This document shows positions 34,127 to 45,851 of a stretch of 64,000 nucleotides of DNA, piece by piece. Both the position numbers and the translations under genes were made by a program. This stretch comes from Forficula auricularia. Taxonomy: Eukaryota; Arthropoda; Insecta; Dermaptera; Forficulidae. The stretch's first letter is position 1. The number at the start of each line of letters is the position of its first letter. Under the pieces are notes generated by a model that did not search any database, was not told the DNA's origin, and saw only the letters and a list, made by a program, of their open reading frames with translations. The stretch covers positions 11,633,876-11,697,875 of the forward strand of contig JALMQS010000153.1 of the NCBI GenBank assembly GCA_024734495.1, written 5' to 3'.

Positions 34127-35930
34127 CGTGAAAAGTTTCAATTTTTAAAAACGGATCCCGATCCAGGAAAGTATGAAAGCCCCTGCCTTATAGGCAAACA
34201 AGTCAGCAACTCCCATTATCTATCTCCCTGGCTCCTGATCAATTTTAGATAGAAATACAAACAAGACTAATCGGCTGTAATATTGCGACAGATCAGAGTC
34301 ATCCATCTAACAACCAAACTCGCTACATGTTGCTAACTTGCTAACTTTCGAGATCTATAGACTCATATTCTCTCAAAATTCCAAAGTATATGGCAAATCT
34401 TTAATATAATAAAGTACGTGAATCACGCTTTTGTAAATTCATTAGTATTTCTTCTTTATTTCTCATTCAGACCGGCTTTTTGGTATGTATCCATAGTTTG
34501 TGTTAATGATTAAAACTAAAAAAAAAGGTAAAAGAAAAAATTCTTTAACATTCCTTTCATTGATCATATATCTAATTTAATTAGATTTCTCATTAATATA
34601 ATACAACCTGTTTCGAATGGGATTTTTCTCTTTCTCTCTTATACAATGGAGTACAGTATTCTTAATTGATTCCATAAAATATAATCTTCAGTCATTATTA
34701 CCTATAATCAATGAGCTCAAATATAAAAAAAAAAACAACACTTTTAATAGAATAATAGAATATATTATGTCATAAAAACATTGAGGACAAGTTTATTTAG
34801 TATCATGATAATAAGTATGTTTCCTTATAGGACACCAGAAGTGAAAATCAGCTTAAGAAACAACGATATTTTAGTATTTTGATGAAATTTCAAAACATAA
34901 AAGGCCAAATATCCTAATATATAGGTGTTTCACTTTCCTCTCAGTAAAAAAATGAGATTCAATTTAAAAAAATACACCCCACCTGAATACAGTAATAGTT
35001 CTAGCCATAACACAGATAGGCCCGTACAGCTTTGTTCGAAATCGTCTTGTCAGAAATACCTACTCCTTTACTTTATTTTCTTTTCTTTTCATACCATGAT
35101 TTCAATCATTTTTTCTAAATTTCCTTAGTGTATTTAAAATTTCCTGACTTTTAATTTATATTACATGTTTTCTCTAATGAACTTCATGTGTTTTTTATGT
35201 TTATTTGAAAAAACTTCATGTTTTTGAATCAAGACACAAGCCAGAAAAAAAAAATCAGGCCTGAAAATTATTTTTTTCTTCGTTTTAGACATTTCTAAAC
35301 ACGAATAAACAAAAATAAAACAGTTTAAATTTTTTTCTGAATTCAATACCTCGATTGCCTGGACAGCTTATCCCATACTTCGCCGTGTAAAAGTACATAG
35401 TTATATATTTGCTAAAATATAGTATTTTATTTAGATGTTTTATTTTTATCAAAATGCCTAAACATGAAACAAAGACGGATTTGGAAAATACAATAACCAA
35501 TTAGAATTTTCTGGCTGCATGCTTTTAAATGAAAAAATAACAACACCTAATACATCATTCATTTATAAAATACAAAGGATAAAAATTTTGCCTTTGTTTC
35601 AATTCAAAAGTAATCCTAGTGCAATAATTTCTGTATATATACATATTAAACGTTTATATTGTTAATTTAAGCTCCAGCCACGTCATCCAACGACAAGTAA
35701 AATCGAATAATTTATTTCCAGCTCCATGAGTGCGTAGATCATTGATTCTTTCTGATGATACTAGACTTTGGAATGATTTGTTTACTTAACACTAACAACT
35801 TGACTGGTGTTACAGTATTTTTTTTTAAATAAACTCTAAACACTGAACGGGAATTTATGGCTTGGATTGTTATATATTGGATCACTCGTAGGGAATTCTC
35901 TTAGAACTTCATCTCATTCTCGTTCAATCC
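34127..35930. other. AT-rich stretch, no gene seen
   Basis: Short frames at 34,925, 35,161 and 35,285 are low-complexity. No repeat borders recognised. Confidence 0.5.
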
Positions 35931-35934
35931 TGCT

Positions 35935-36125
35935 CAAGATTTGCAGTTAAAGTTCACGTACGTGCCTGCCGCCTCTCTATCTGATCCAACTGATCCGATC
36001 CATCACTGTCGGGCGGAGATCCTATCAGGCCTGGCCACCTGTGCACTCAGCCTCCACACGGGCTCCTCGCACAATCTGACCCCTTACTCAAATCAGGAGG
36101 AACAAACAACAAAACAAAAATAGCA
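35935..36125. other. GC-rich island of unknown origin
   Basis: About 190 bp that are far less AT-rich than the neighbourhood (for example CATCACTGTCGGGCGGAGAT, CAGGCCTGGCCACCTGTGCA). A 60-codon frame on the plus strand ends in QEEQTTKQK and has no motif that I know. It could be an old exon, part of an LTR or another retroelement fragment. An ATT-repeat follows at 36,212-36,232. Confidence 0.4.
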
Positions 36126-36307
36126 CATTCATCTTCATACATTTATTTATATATTTACAATAAAAAGGTGGTCTACAACAAGAGACAATTTTCAATGCAA
36201 AATGCCAAAGATTTATTATTATTATTATTATTTTAAGTAAAATTAGCAAATTTACTCGAGCTTATTTGCGTTACAGAAAGCATTCACTTATTTTCCTCAA
36301 CTTTTGG

Positions 36308-36545
36308 ATATGGAACAATGTCTACTTTTGATTTGAATTCCTCCATTTCCCCAGGAATGGTTGCTATTGATGGACAACTTCTTAAAAATGCAAAGAAAAC
36401 TGTGTAGTCTACTATTAGAAGTGAAACAATGCCTATTTTAGATTTTCGCTCTATTCTTTCATGTCTCTATCAATATGGTTCCCATTGATGGTAAAGTCTT
36501 GAGAAATATAGTGCAGGGTATTTTATTTTTCGGCTATTAGACATA
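36308..36545. repeat. diverged tandem duplication, period about 115 bp
   Basis: ATGGAACAATGTCTACTTTTGA...GGTTGCTATTGATGGACAACTTCTTAAAAAT (shown in part) is followed by a diverged second unit, TGAAACAATGCCTATTTTAG...GGTTCCCATTGATGGTAAAG with CTTGAGAAATA. The repetition of 'AACAATGYCTAYTTT' and 'GGTTSCYATTGATGG' supports two units. Confidence 0.55.
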
Positions 36546-36570
36546 GAAACATTAGAAACATTAGAAACCC

Positions 36571-37475
36571 TCACTCCCGAATAATCGAATCAATGTTGCC
36601 TCCTCAATTACTCTCGACCTAGACAAAATGAATAAATGGGGCTCTCAAAATTTAGTTAACTTTAATTCAAACAAGACTCAATGTTGTCTAATTCCTAGGC
36701 GCGAAAATAAAAATTTCCCTGATATTCACTTCGATTCGAATACCCTGAAAATGTGTGACAGCCTATCCATGTTGGGCGTCTCTGTCGCATCTGACCTGTC
36801 TTGGAATGAACACATCTCCTCTGTGGCAAAATCTGCAGCAAGGAAGATTTGCTTCTTATTCAGGTCCAATCGATTTTACAAACCCCCACAACTTCTCACC
36901 ATCTACAAGGCACAAATCCGCCCCTGTCTCGAATACGGCTCTCACCTATGGAGAAGAGCCTCAAAATATTCTCTTGCTACCCTGGATGCAATTCAGAAAT
37001 GAGCCGTCAGGCTAATTGACGATTCTACCCTCACCGACTCCCTCGACTCGCTGGCTCATCGAAGAAATGTCTCTGCCCTTTCCCTTTTCTATAGATATTA
37101 TCACGGCAGGTGCTCTGATGAGATAAAATCAATAATTCCCCCCAAAGCATGCTTTGCACGTAGCACGCGTTTTTCCGACTCCCAGCACTCTTTCGCGGTC
37201 AAATTGGAAAAGTGCCGGACCACTTCATTCGCCAATACATATATCGAAGATATCCCCATGACTTCAAGGAACTGGAACTCTCTCCTAGCCTCCATCTTTC
37301 CCAGCACCTATAATCTTCAAACCTTCAAAACCGGGGTGCATAGACACCTACGTCTACACCCTCTCACTTAATCAACTTTCCCTTCTCTTCGGTAATGCAA
37401 GGGTCTTTCGAGATCCATAGGAGCTGCATCTTTACTGGTGCACCCTTTCTTGCATTCTATTGCATTAAAAAAAAA
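36571..37475 (+). mobile_element. non-LTR retrotransposon (LINE), second copy, 5'-truncated
   Basis: It is the same family as 20,454-22,012, in the opposite orientation. The readable region starts inside the RT thumb (NVASSITLDLDKM, about 36,591), continues to TAA near 37,370 and is followed by a 3' UTR (GGGTCTTTCGAGATCCATAG, then GGTGCACCCTTTCTTGCATT) and an A-run at 37,467. The 3' UTR also appears alone at 56.02-56.30 kb. Confidence 0.85.
36585..37370 (+). pseudogene. LINE ORF2 C-terminal part with one premature stop
   Basis: The frame runs from about 36,585 to 37,370 without frameshifts, broken only by TGA at 37,000-37,002, where the sister copy has Arg (probably CGA to TGA). It reads KWGSQNLVNFN...SMLGVSVASDLSWNEHIS up to the stop, then AVRLIDDSTLTDSLDSLAHR and, near the end, MTSRNWNSLLASIF and the basic end. 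The whole corresponds to about the last 260 residues of the 20.6-kb copy. The catalytic RT motifs lie upstream and are missing. Confidence 0.9.
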
Positions 37476-38905
37476 GAATACTATTTTAATCAGTATTTAT
37501 GCTTATTTATACTTGTTTTTTTTTTTTTTTTTTTGCTTTTGAATTTCATTTTATACTTACCCATCGAGGACTTTCAGAATTTTCAATTAATCTAAATTTT
37601 CAGATTTCTATATAAATGTATGAAACACAGTGAAATAAATAATTTTTTTTTCTGTCTTTTCGACTAAGATTATTTGGATTCTGATCGACGAAGAAAGTTG
37701 TTTCTTTTGCCAAAATGTTCTCTATTGAATGGTTGAGTCAAAATTTAGTATGCATGTATGTATTAAGCTTTGCAATTATCTCAAATTTCGCGTTTAAATT
37801 TTAAATCGTTCAATGACAAAAATGATGAAATCACTAAAACTTGCCGACAACATTCCTAATCTAAAGTTTTTGCTTTTCTCCACTTTTTTTGGGATATTTT
37901 CTGTCTATTTTATTTATTAAACTAATATAAATGTAAATGATCTTTTAAATGATTTATATTTTACATTTTAAATTTGTAAATCAATTTTTATTAAAACGAA
38001 CCAACTTTTAAAGAGTTCAATTAATTGAAAAAAAATATTCGAAATTAAAATTTTTTAAATCTGTATAAATAAATTCTGATTTTAAAATTTATATATTCCT
38101 CCCTATATATTTTTTCAACATTCTATGTAAATTTCTTTAATTTAGCCTCACATTTTATAATTGAATAAGAAATCAATTAATTTGTATGTAAACAAGAGAA
38201 ATTCATTGTTTTTTTTTCAAAATATAATTTAGGGCTTAAATCAATATGGTCGTTGGTAATGATTTCTAAAGGGAGGAGATCATTCGGTTTTAGAATCCTA
38301 TTAAATTTAATTGAAACTCATTTTCTGGTCAGTGAGTTTCCATAAATATTTTTCCCTGAAATCCACTTTCATTAACGGGGTCTAATGACAGCCATCATCC
38401 AAATATTAATTACAAAAAAATAAAATAAATTATTTATAAGAAAAATATATTCAAACCTTTGCCTCTGACTCTTTGATCCTGTTTTTCTTTTTACACTCTT
38501 GACAAAAATTGTAATGAGGTTCTTGAAAATCTTTCTTACAAAAAGTCTTCGTTAGACATTTTTTTAAAAAATGGGCAAACGAGCTCTCGTATTCCCTAAA
38601 AGAAAAATTTGGATATATAAATCATTTATCAAACATACCTAACGACCGATGCGATGCTTGGCTTTAACAATTCTATTTTTTATGTCTCATTTCTAATTAA
38701 TTAATCTTAACCAGTCAAATTAAAAATTGAATAGAATTTCATTAATAAATAAAAATTCAAATCAATTCTTTATTTTTGAAGAAAGATCTAAAACAGTTTT
38801 GATTCGAGTACAGGAGGTTATGTACTAAATGATTTTAAAAAAAATATCACTACACAATTTCTTACCGATTATTATCAACATACGAAAAGCGCCTATTTTA
38901 CACAT
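37476..38905. other. AT-rich stretch, no gene seen
   Basis: There is a 22-base T-run at about 37,511-37,533. Nothing else is recognised. Confidence 0.5.
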
Positions 38906-38915
38906 GTGTCATAAG

Positions 38916-39745
38916 TAGAGACCGGATTCCTATGCAATTGCATATTTTGTTTGCCGCCACATACGACCCTGGGGATCAATTATCTATACGATTGCATATT
39001 TGAAGGATTTTTTTTTCAAATATTGTATATTTCGCGCAAAATACAAATTTTTTTAAAGTAAATTTCCGGAGAAAGAATGAAAAAAATGAAGAAATATATA
39101 TAAAACATAAATAAAATTATTCACAATTACAATCAAATTTTTAATTATTTTTGAGATCCTTTGTTAATTATTTCATTTTTAAACGGTCTTTGGTAACTAT
39201 AGCCAATTTTGGCAATTGAGTGTTCGTGTGTAAATTAGTGTGTAAATTAGTGTAGAGATCAGATTATAACAGGTCAAATATTTGCATTATTTTATTAGTT
39301 GATGACGATGTTCAAACGGAAGGCCCGGATTCGAGCCTTGCTAGCAGATAAAATTTCGAACGGCTAAAACTCGGCTCCATCACTAAGACTACTAACACTT
39401 TACCGATGTGCTGTCTAAATGGACTGTGTCCCCGGTGACAATAAATTAAAAAAAAAAATATGAGAATTTTGTGCAATTTTTTACGCAATAAAAGCACATA
39501 TTTGACATTTGGTGTCTATAGCTTACTTTATCAGTTTATTTCTTTAATAGCACTCCTTCAAAGTATACTCTTTTTGTCTTTAATTTTAATTTTTTAGTCC
39601 ATAAAAAATTTATTTTGCCATTTTTTAATTCATATATTTGCATATTTCACCGTATTCTGCATATTACTTGCAATTTTCAGCATTTTTAACTGCAATTTTT
39701 AAGGCATATTTTGGAAGTTTTTACTGCATAAAAATCCGGTCTCTA
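38916..39745. mobile_element. 830-bp hAT-like element, GTCATAAG target duplication
   Basis: TAGAGACCGGATTCCTATGC (38,916) and the inverse TGCATAAAAATCCGGTCTCT plus A (ending 39,745) are the terminal repeats. GTCATAAG lies exactly outside both (38,908-38,915; 39,746-39,753), a perfect 8-bp duplication. The interior is rich in TTGCATATTT-like phrases and has no transposase. A SINE-like unit with its own A-tail is nested at about 39.2-39.46 kb. Confidence 0.85.
39215..39458 (+). mobile_element. tRNA-derived SINE nested in the hAT-like element
   Basis: The left part (39,220-39,290) is the inverse of the body of the 15.0-kb SINE (ATAACAGGTCAAATATTTGC). The right part has GGCCCGGATTCGAGCC (box B form, about 39,326-39,341) and the 3' end ATGTGCTGTCTAAATGGACT, GTGTCCCCGGTGACAATAAA, then an A-run to about 39,459. 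So two SINE units appear joined head to head, or one composite SINE is present. The 3' end occurs in two other places. Confidence 0.6.
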
Positions 39746-39753
39746 GTCATAAG

Positions 39754-40829
39754 TCATAATTTAAGAAAGTTAGATATCATAAGTAATACTACATCCATTC
39801 ATTTTATATTCATACAAATACTGCTCAAGGCTCTGGGACGCACTCATTATAAATGATCATTATAAAAATAAATAATATTTATTTTATTCGTTTATGTGTA
39901 GAACTATTAATCTATATTTTCATAATTTATTTACTTTGACGAGAAGAAAGTCTAAGCGGCGGGCGGTGAATTTATTTATTAGAATCTCGAGGTTATAGAT
40001 ATATATAGAATATAGTACTGTATAGATTATTATTTCTTATTTAACCATGCTTTCCAACTTTATTCTGAAGAAAGTATATTAAAATCAAATAATGCTAATA
40101 TTATTTTGTCATTTTAACGTTCTATGGTTTCTCTATCAGGTCTAATACTTACTACAAAGCACACAAATGAACATAATTTAAATCATTATATCATATGGTA
40201 TGAATATTGTCTAACCATATATGAAATTAACATTAATATGTGTTATCTCTTTGAATTGATGAATCTGTTTTAATGCATTACTAAACTGTCAGAATTGTTA
40301 AATAATCTAAAATTATAATCTGAGAGAATAATCAAGGGATTTTGATAATGTAATTTTACTTGGGATTAAAAATGTTTATGGCAACAGAGGTGTTGCCATA
40401 ATTTTTTTTTGTCGGATAGACCTCATAGTTCATCGGATAGATAATCATAGTAATTTTTGATTTAAGTTAAAGGCAATTTATATATTTATATTAATGAAAC
40501 TATTTTATACGTCTTATGGAAAAACATTGCTCAGCAGACAGATGTAATTGCTTTATTTAAATTCTAACATTTAAGAATTTTTTAGAATAATTCTATTTCT
40601 TATTAGAACTGAAAATTTTGACGAAAGAATTCTTTTCTCTGCGTCAGATCGTGGAAAATACCACATTTAAAATTTTTTATAAAATGTATCATTTGCATCC
40701 ATAATAAATATTTTTCTACGAGGAACAGCAGAGTGCTGGACTAAATAATCAAATACACCGAGCTTTTATTAAATGAGCCAGACGTTTGATCAATTTATTT
40801 TGATATTACATTATCATCATTAAAAATAT
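39754..40829. other. AT-rich stretch, no gene seen
   Basis: Nothing recognised; frames are short. Confidence 0.5.
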
Positions 40830-40840
40830 TACCAGTCATT

Positions 40841-40894
40841 TTATTTTTTAATGTCTCCGGGAACAAAGCCCATTTAGACAGCACATAAGTAGAG
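40841..40894 (-). mobile_element. 54-bp truncated SINE retrocopy with 11-bp target duplication
   Basis: On the minus strand: ATGTGCTGTCTAAATGGGCT, TTGTTCCCGGAGACATTAAA and an A-rich tail. TACCAGTCATT flanks it on both sides (40,830-40,840 and 40,895-40,905). Only the last 45 or so bases of the SINE were copied, showing that the 3' end alone is enough for insertion. Confidence 0.85.
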
Positions 40895-40979
40895 TACCAG
40901 TCATTAAATTTTTGAAAATATTATTAATAATTAAATTAAATTAGGGAACGAAGGAAAGATTTTTTTATTATAGACAAAA

Positions 40980-41055
40980 GGATCAGCCGGGATTCGAACC
41001 TGGGATCTTCGCATGTGTTCTGCGATGCCTTCATAAGAGCCTTAGTTTATTAATA
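40980..41055 (-). mobile_element. tRNA-like SINE fragment 1
   Basis: On the minus strand GGTTCGAATCCCGGCTGATC gives a T-arm with one mismatch and an acceptor-like 3' side, but no matching 5' acceptor strand exists upstream, so it is not a functional tRNA. A-rich tail follows. Confidence 0.55.
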
Positions 41056-41084
41056 ATTTTAATTTATTTTTATTAAAGATTTAA

Positions 41085-41158
41085 CTACGACCTCGAATGG
41101 GTTTCGAACCCTTGTCTTTAGGTATTTGCTGAGATCCACCATCTTTATAAGGTCAAGT
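41085..41158 (-). mobile_element. tRNA-like SINE fragment 2
   Basis: On the minus strand GACCTTATAAAGATGG at one side and GGGTTCGAAACCC plus CGAGGTC at the other give a 5-bp acceptor match (GACCT/AGGTC) and a perfect T-arm (GGGTTCGAAACCC). The D-arm is poor and the length is short for a tRNA. Probably a SINE head; a degenerate tRNA pseudogene is possible. Confidence 0.5.
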
Positions 41159-41159
41159 C

Positions 41160-42045
41160 AAATTACAGTTGTAAAATTTCTTATAAGGGAAAATTAAAAA
41201 AAAAACAATTCTACCATTGTAATTGGGCGAGTTTTCTAATAAAAAAAAAACAATTAAATAAAAAACATATTCTGGCCTATTTATTACAGACCACATTAAT
41301 CTTTTCTTTACTTTTTCCTCACTTACTCATCATTAATGAGAAAATTACAATAACAAATAAAATAAGACGTAATATTATAAGTTAATTAAATTATAAGCAA
41401 GTTAAGATAATACTTTGTTTTTAAAAGATGCAGCTAAAAAAATAGGTGAAGATAAAAATGTAGCTTCACTAACTCCAATAAGTTTCAAAGTTTTACAAAC
41501 AATAAATTTTAATTAAATTGTAGACATCAAATAACATGTAATTTTTGATAAATATTAAAAAATCTAAACACAGAAAAGTTTTTTTAGAAAATAAAAATCT
41601 AAAAGAACCTGCAGTAAATAGGTACTTATGGACAATAGACATATTATAAAAAATATAGGCAACAAAGATAATCTAATCTTGACAATTATTGGAAATTTAT
41701 AAAAAAAATCATTAAAGCCGTTTTTTAGAAAAATTCGAAAAACTTAAAATAATGCAATTTAAGGTATAGACTTTTTGTTAGCCAAATCTTTGTTGTATTA
41801 TCTTGATCAGAAACTAAATTAAATTTTAAATTTCTGAGTTACAGTTTTTGTGTTGTTTTTAAAAACATACTACAGACCTATTAATTTTGAGCTCTGGAGA
41901 GCCAAATTTATAATATTAGAATTAGAAGATTTCAAAAACTTTAATTCCAGAAATGCTATTCTAATATGTTTCTTATTCTAGCTATATATAAGTGAAAGTA
42001 ATTAGATATGTAAGTTTATTATATTCGTACGCTGTAGTCGATATT
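41160..42045. other. AT-rich stretch, no gene seen
   Basis: Nothing recognised. Confidence 0.5.
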
Positions 42046-42046
42046 T

Positions 42047-42793
42047 AACCGACTTCAAAAAAGGAGGAGGTTCTCTATTCGATTGAATTTTTTTTTTTTT
42101 TTTTGCCTATGTTACCTCATATCTCCGCCAATTGTGAACCGATTTTGAAAAAAAAATTTGCATTGGGTTCAGTCTACTTTACGATTGGTCCCATTTTTTT
42201 CTCATAGGTATTATACCTTTTTTGTTAGGTTTTGTTAGGCCTAACTTCTTTGTTTATTAACCGATTTCGATGATTCTTTCTTTATTGGAAAGGGGTTATC
42301 TTAGGGATGGGGCCATATTAATTTGGTCAAGTTCTGATGATATGATCACTATTAATAACATCACTAAAAAGAGAAAAATAAAAATAATTTTTAAGAAAAA
42401 AATAAAAACCGACTTCAAAAAAATTAAATGCAACAAATTAAATACACTAAAAGGTATACAAAACCCATTTCAGTAATAGCGTAACAAATGATACTAAAAG
42501 GTATTATTATCTTAAGGAATCAATTTAACATGAAATTACTTTTGAAGACGGTGCCAAACATACCTTATGAATCGCACTCGACGGATCTTACTTACGTTTG
42601 GTAGGTACGCTCGCCTATAGGTATGGTTTGTTTGGCACCGACTTCAAAAAGTAATTTCCATGTTAATATTTCGTAGTTTACTTGTAACTAAATAAGATAA
42701 TAATTATTTTATACCTTTTAGTGTATTTAATTTGTTGCATTTAATTTTTTTGAAGTGGGTTTTTCTTTTTTTCTTAAAAATTATTTTTATTAA
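42047..42793 (+). mobile_element. ACCGACTTC repeat, complete copy 1
   Basis: It starts AACCGACTTCAAAAAAGGAG and a T-run, continues with conserved phrases (TATGTTACCTCATATCTCCG, GATTGGTCCCATTTTTTTCT, GGTCAAGTTCTGATGATATG), repeats ACCGACTTCAAAAAAATTAA at 42,409, passes a palindromic centre around 42,590 (ATTCG..GATCTTACTTACGTTT, GGTACGCTCGCCTATAGG), and ends with the inverse of the inner part. The centre arms extend for over 150 bp. The 68-codon frame at 42,270 is part of the repeat (it recurs in others) and has no known domain. Length 747 bp. Confidence 0.85.
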
Positions 42794-43705
42794 TTGAATG
42801 CTCTTCTTATTGATCTTTGTAATCCACTAGCTTCATAAGCTTAGAAAGCAACTTCAGCTTGTAAGGTTGATTTCGCATAGAATATACGTATTAGGAGTTT
42901 CATTATAAAGTTATGCCTACATTTGACAAGAAATGAGATGATAAGCGGCCGGGTTCAAGGCGAAACCCATTTCTTTCGTTTAATGATAAATGTAACAAAT
43001 GATGGAAAACATCCCATCAGACATCGCTCCAAATATGGTTGCTTCTCTTTTTTTCCTATTCTTTCCATTTCGTATCCTATTTAACTTCATGCAAATCCCT
43101 CGCAGCTGAGACTTAATAAATATCCATCTAGAAAGAAGTGACATTTCAATGCTCTCTTTAATCAGATGGACATCGGTTTCTAATTTCGAAATCTAAATCA
43201 TTATTTTAAATTATTAGTCAACGTTGCTATTCTTTTGATACATTCTAAAATTCAGACCCTATTGAGCCAGAACTAATTACAAGTGGAATTAATATTATAC
43301 AGTACACACAATATTGAATTCATACTATAAAAAGATTACAAAGAGAGCCAAAGAAAAAATCGATTGTCATATACAATTTGTTTTATGAAATAAAATTTGA
43401 ATTTCACATATAACTTATTAATTTTTTTAGGCTTGAATAAAAAAATTGAAATGCTGATTAAAATATTCCTCCAACCCCTTTAATTGTATATTTGCATTTC
43501 TAGTGAAGGGTTACCTGTCACATTCGATCCTTTCACATTTTATTTGAATATTGAACAAAAATAAACTTGTATGCATATCATACGAATTTCATTGATTTTA
43601 TTTTTATTAATAATTTTATCTATTAATATATTAAAACAATTAAATAGGAAAAGCCTGGGATCGAGATATTCCGGCAATGAAAATTTTTATATAAATTCAT
43701 TTCTC
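42794..43705. other. AT-rich stretch with an old LINE-3'-like patch
   Basis: CAGATGGACATCGGTTTCTA and TTGCTATTCTTTTGATACAT at 43,163-43,250 match 47,087-47,165 (CAGATGGATATCTGTTTCTA; TTGCTATTCTTTTGTTACAC). The match continues as TTCAGACCCTATTGA. It is the same old repeat as at 46.9-48.7 kb. The rest is AT-rich. Confidence 0.5.
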
Positions 43706-43723
43706 TTATTATTAAGTATATCT

Positions 43724-44001
43724 TCTTAGACTGCCATACCCGAAACGGGTGTCGGCGCCTCTCCACATATACCTGTGCTGAGTGTGTTTAGTTGTTTTAC
43801 ACAGATATACGGGACCTACTTTTTAACGCCGGTTCCGAACGGCTAATTTGGAGAGGTTACTTGGGAATTATACTCTTGGTAGGTTGCCATTACTTTCCAA
43901 GAGGAGGCGACTGCAAATATCTATCTGCCGAGACTCGGCCTCGAACCAGCGATCTTCGAGTCAGCGACCCAACACTCTAGCCACTGACCCACAGTCGCCT
44001 C
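43724..44001 (-). mobile_element. full-length tRNA-derived SINE with 10-bp target duplication
   Basis: On the minus strand: head GTCAGTGGCTAGAGTGTTGG (box A) and GGTTCGAGGCC (box B, 43,937-43,947), then a body of about 200 bp, ending with ACCCGTTTCGGGTATGGCAG (small hairpin ACCCG-TTT-CGGGT). AAGTATATCT flanks it at 43,714-43,723 and 44,003-44,012. The 278-bp unit is the best-defined SINE in the window. The open frames here are translations of it. Confidence 0.9.
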
Positions 44002-44012
44002 TAAGTATATCT

Positions 44013-44555
44013 AGTGACTATAAAATCTTTAAATATTTATTATATATATTTTCAAGTGCTTATCCAGGAGGTGTGCTGGATAGGGCTCACCCAAAATATC
44101 TTAACATACCCTATCTTATCATATTATATCTTTGATTTGTTAGCAAATTTATAAAATGAAGCATTATTAACTTTATTTAAAAAATGAGTAGGTATATCTC
44201 TGTTATAAAAAACGAGTTTCTAGTTCCTTAAAATTAAAAAATAGTTACTTATATCTAATACAAATATATATTCTTTATTATTTATTAAAATATTCTCAGC
44301 ATTTTTAATAATCTTCTTCAGTCCGAAGAAATTTTGCCAAGCTCGGCTCTGATGCACTTGGTATATTAGGAATATTAAAGGTGTGGAAAAAATTGTGGAC
44401 CAAAAAAAGAAATCCATACATATATACATATATACATCTCCACAGAAAAAATGAAAAAATCTTTATTTTTGGGCCCTGGTCGGCAAAATTGTCAGTTCCT
44501 AAAATTCATTCTAAATGAATACTATAATTTGTGACTTTGGTTGAGATCATGGATC
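44013..44555. other. AT-rich spacer, nothing recognised
   Basis: The minus frame at 44,220-44,429 has no known motif. Confidence 0.5.
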
Positions 44556-44559
44556 TGTA

Positions 44560-44758
44560 ATAGTCTTTAAGAAAATCACAAGAGGTTGTCGTCTATGGAA
44601 TCCAATGGATTATTTTTAATTATATTTTTGAAGGGTTGTTTCTAATCCCCTTGGAAAATAACCCTTCTTACATAACTATATATTATAATTAAAAATAATC
44701 TATTCCATCTCGGATCTAATAGACGACACCCTTTTGAGATTTTTTTAGAAATTACCAT
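44560..44758. repeat. fold-back repeat, about 200 bp
   Basis: AGAGGTTGTCGTCTATGG (44,581) with ATTATTTTTAATTATA pairs with TATAATTAAAAATAAT and AATAGACGACACCCTTTT (44,719). The arms are about 70 bp with mismatches. Probably a MITE; ends unresolved. Confidence 0.6.
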
Positions 44759-45505
44759 ATCATTGGCAATTTGAACTCTCTTATATTTTACGCATGCTAC
44801 GCCATGGATAAAGTCAAAAGTCTTTATTAACCAATAATAGTCAAATAGTACCGGATAGTCTCAAACAAAATTTTTATAATTTTGTTTCGGTGAACATCTA
44901 TACTCTAGGTTCTATTTTGAAAAAAATATATTCCAACCTAAGAATCTGAACTATACTTATAAATAAATTTATATTATAATTTATAAATTTATACAATATA
45001 TGTTAAAAGATGGATTCACACGAAAAAACTCTTCAAATTACCAGTGATTATTTTGTTAGTATATAATATTATGTAAAAGTTTACAATGTTTTAATTTTCT
45101 CCAAAGCGCCTGTATATCCGCAACCTGGAACACAAGTTTAATAATTATGATTTTTCGCATTTAGGACTGCTAAAGAAATAGAAAACTGATATTTTTCAGT
45201 CACCATTCAAAGACAATAAAGGTTAAGTTCTGATGTTTACTCAAATTCAAATTGGTATAAAAATATCATTGGTAAAAAAACAAAAGTCTTTCTCAATCTT
45301 TTTAATACAAATTAAAGATCATGTTATTTGAAATAGAAAAGTAGCTAAATAATAAAAATCGTTAAAACATTTTTAGTAACTTTGCAAAAAAACTTACAAA
45401 TATCAAGTTAAGTCCTGTGGGAATGACATTTCAATTTCATACAAAACCTTGATGTGGTACTCGTATCTACGGCAAGAGACATATTTAAACAAAAAAGAAC
45501 ATAAG
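44759..45505. other. AT-rich spacer, nothing recognised
   Basis: No open frame, repeat border or RNA-like motif seen. Confidence 0.5.
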
Positions 45506-45507
45506 GT

Positions 45508-45835
45508 TGATCAAAATTTTATTTAGAAATATGTACATACATTTAATATCGATTTAATAGTGAAAACAACACATAATATTAATTTTAAAAACTGCTCAAA
45601 ATGTGTTTTTTAAGATGGTATGCAAGATTGACTGACAGTTGCAAGTTCGCATCACATTGAGGTTACGAATTCTAGTGACAGCTGCTGTAAACAAAGTCAT
45701 TTAGGGTGTCCAAAGGTGTTTGCTATCTTCCATTTTTAAATAACAATGTTATTTTGTTTTCATTCATTAAATGTATGTATACATAGGTATACCTATATGT
45801 GTATAGGTATATATTTCTAAATGAAATTTTCATCA
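45508..45835. mobile_element. MITE-like element with about 23-bp inverted ends
   Basis: TGATCAAAATTTTATTTAGA (45,508) and the inverse CTAAATGAAATTTTCATCA (ending 45,835) bound it; ACATACATTTAAT and ATTAAATGTATGT extend the match with an interruption. A less AT-rich centre (45,610-45,720) has no known motif. Confidence 0.55.
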
Positions 45836-45851
45836 GAGATAATAAAGGATT

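Noticed and set aside
40980..41158. Two tRNA genes
   Set aside because: T-arm and box B are good, but the 5' acceptor strand (first) or D-arm (second) is missing; A-rich tails follow. Treated as SINE fragments.
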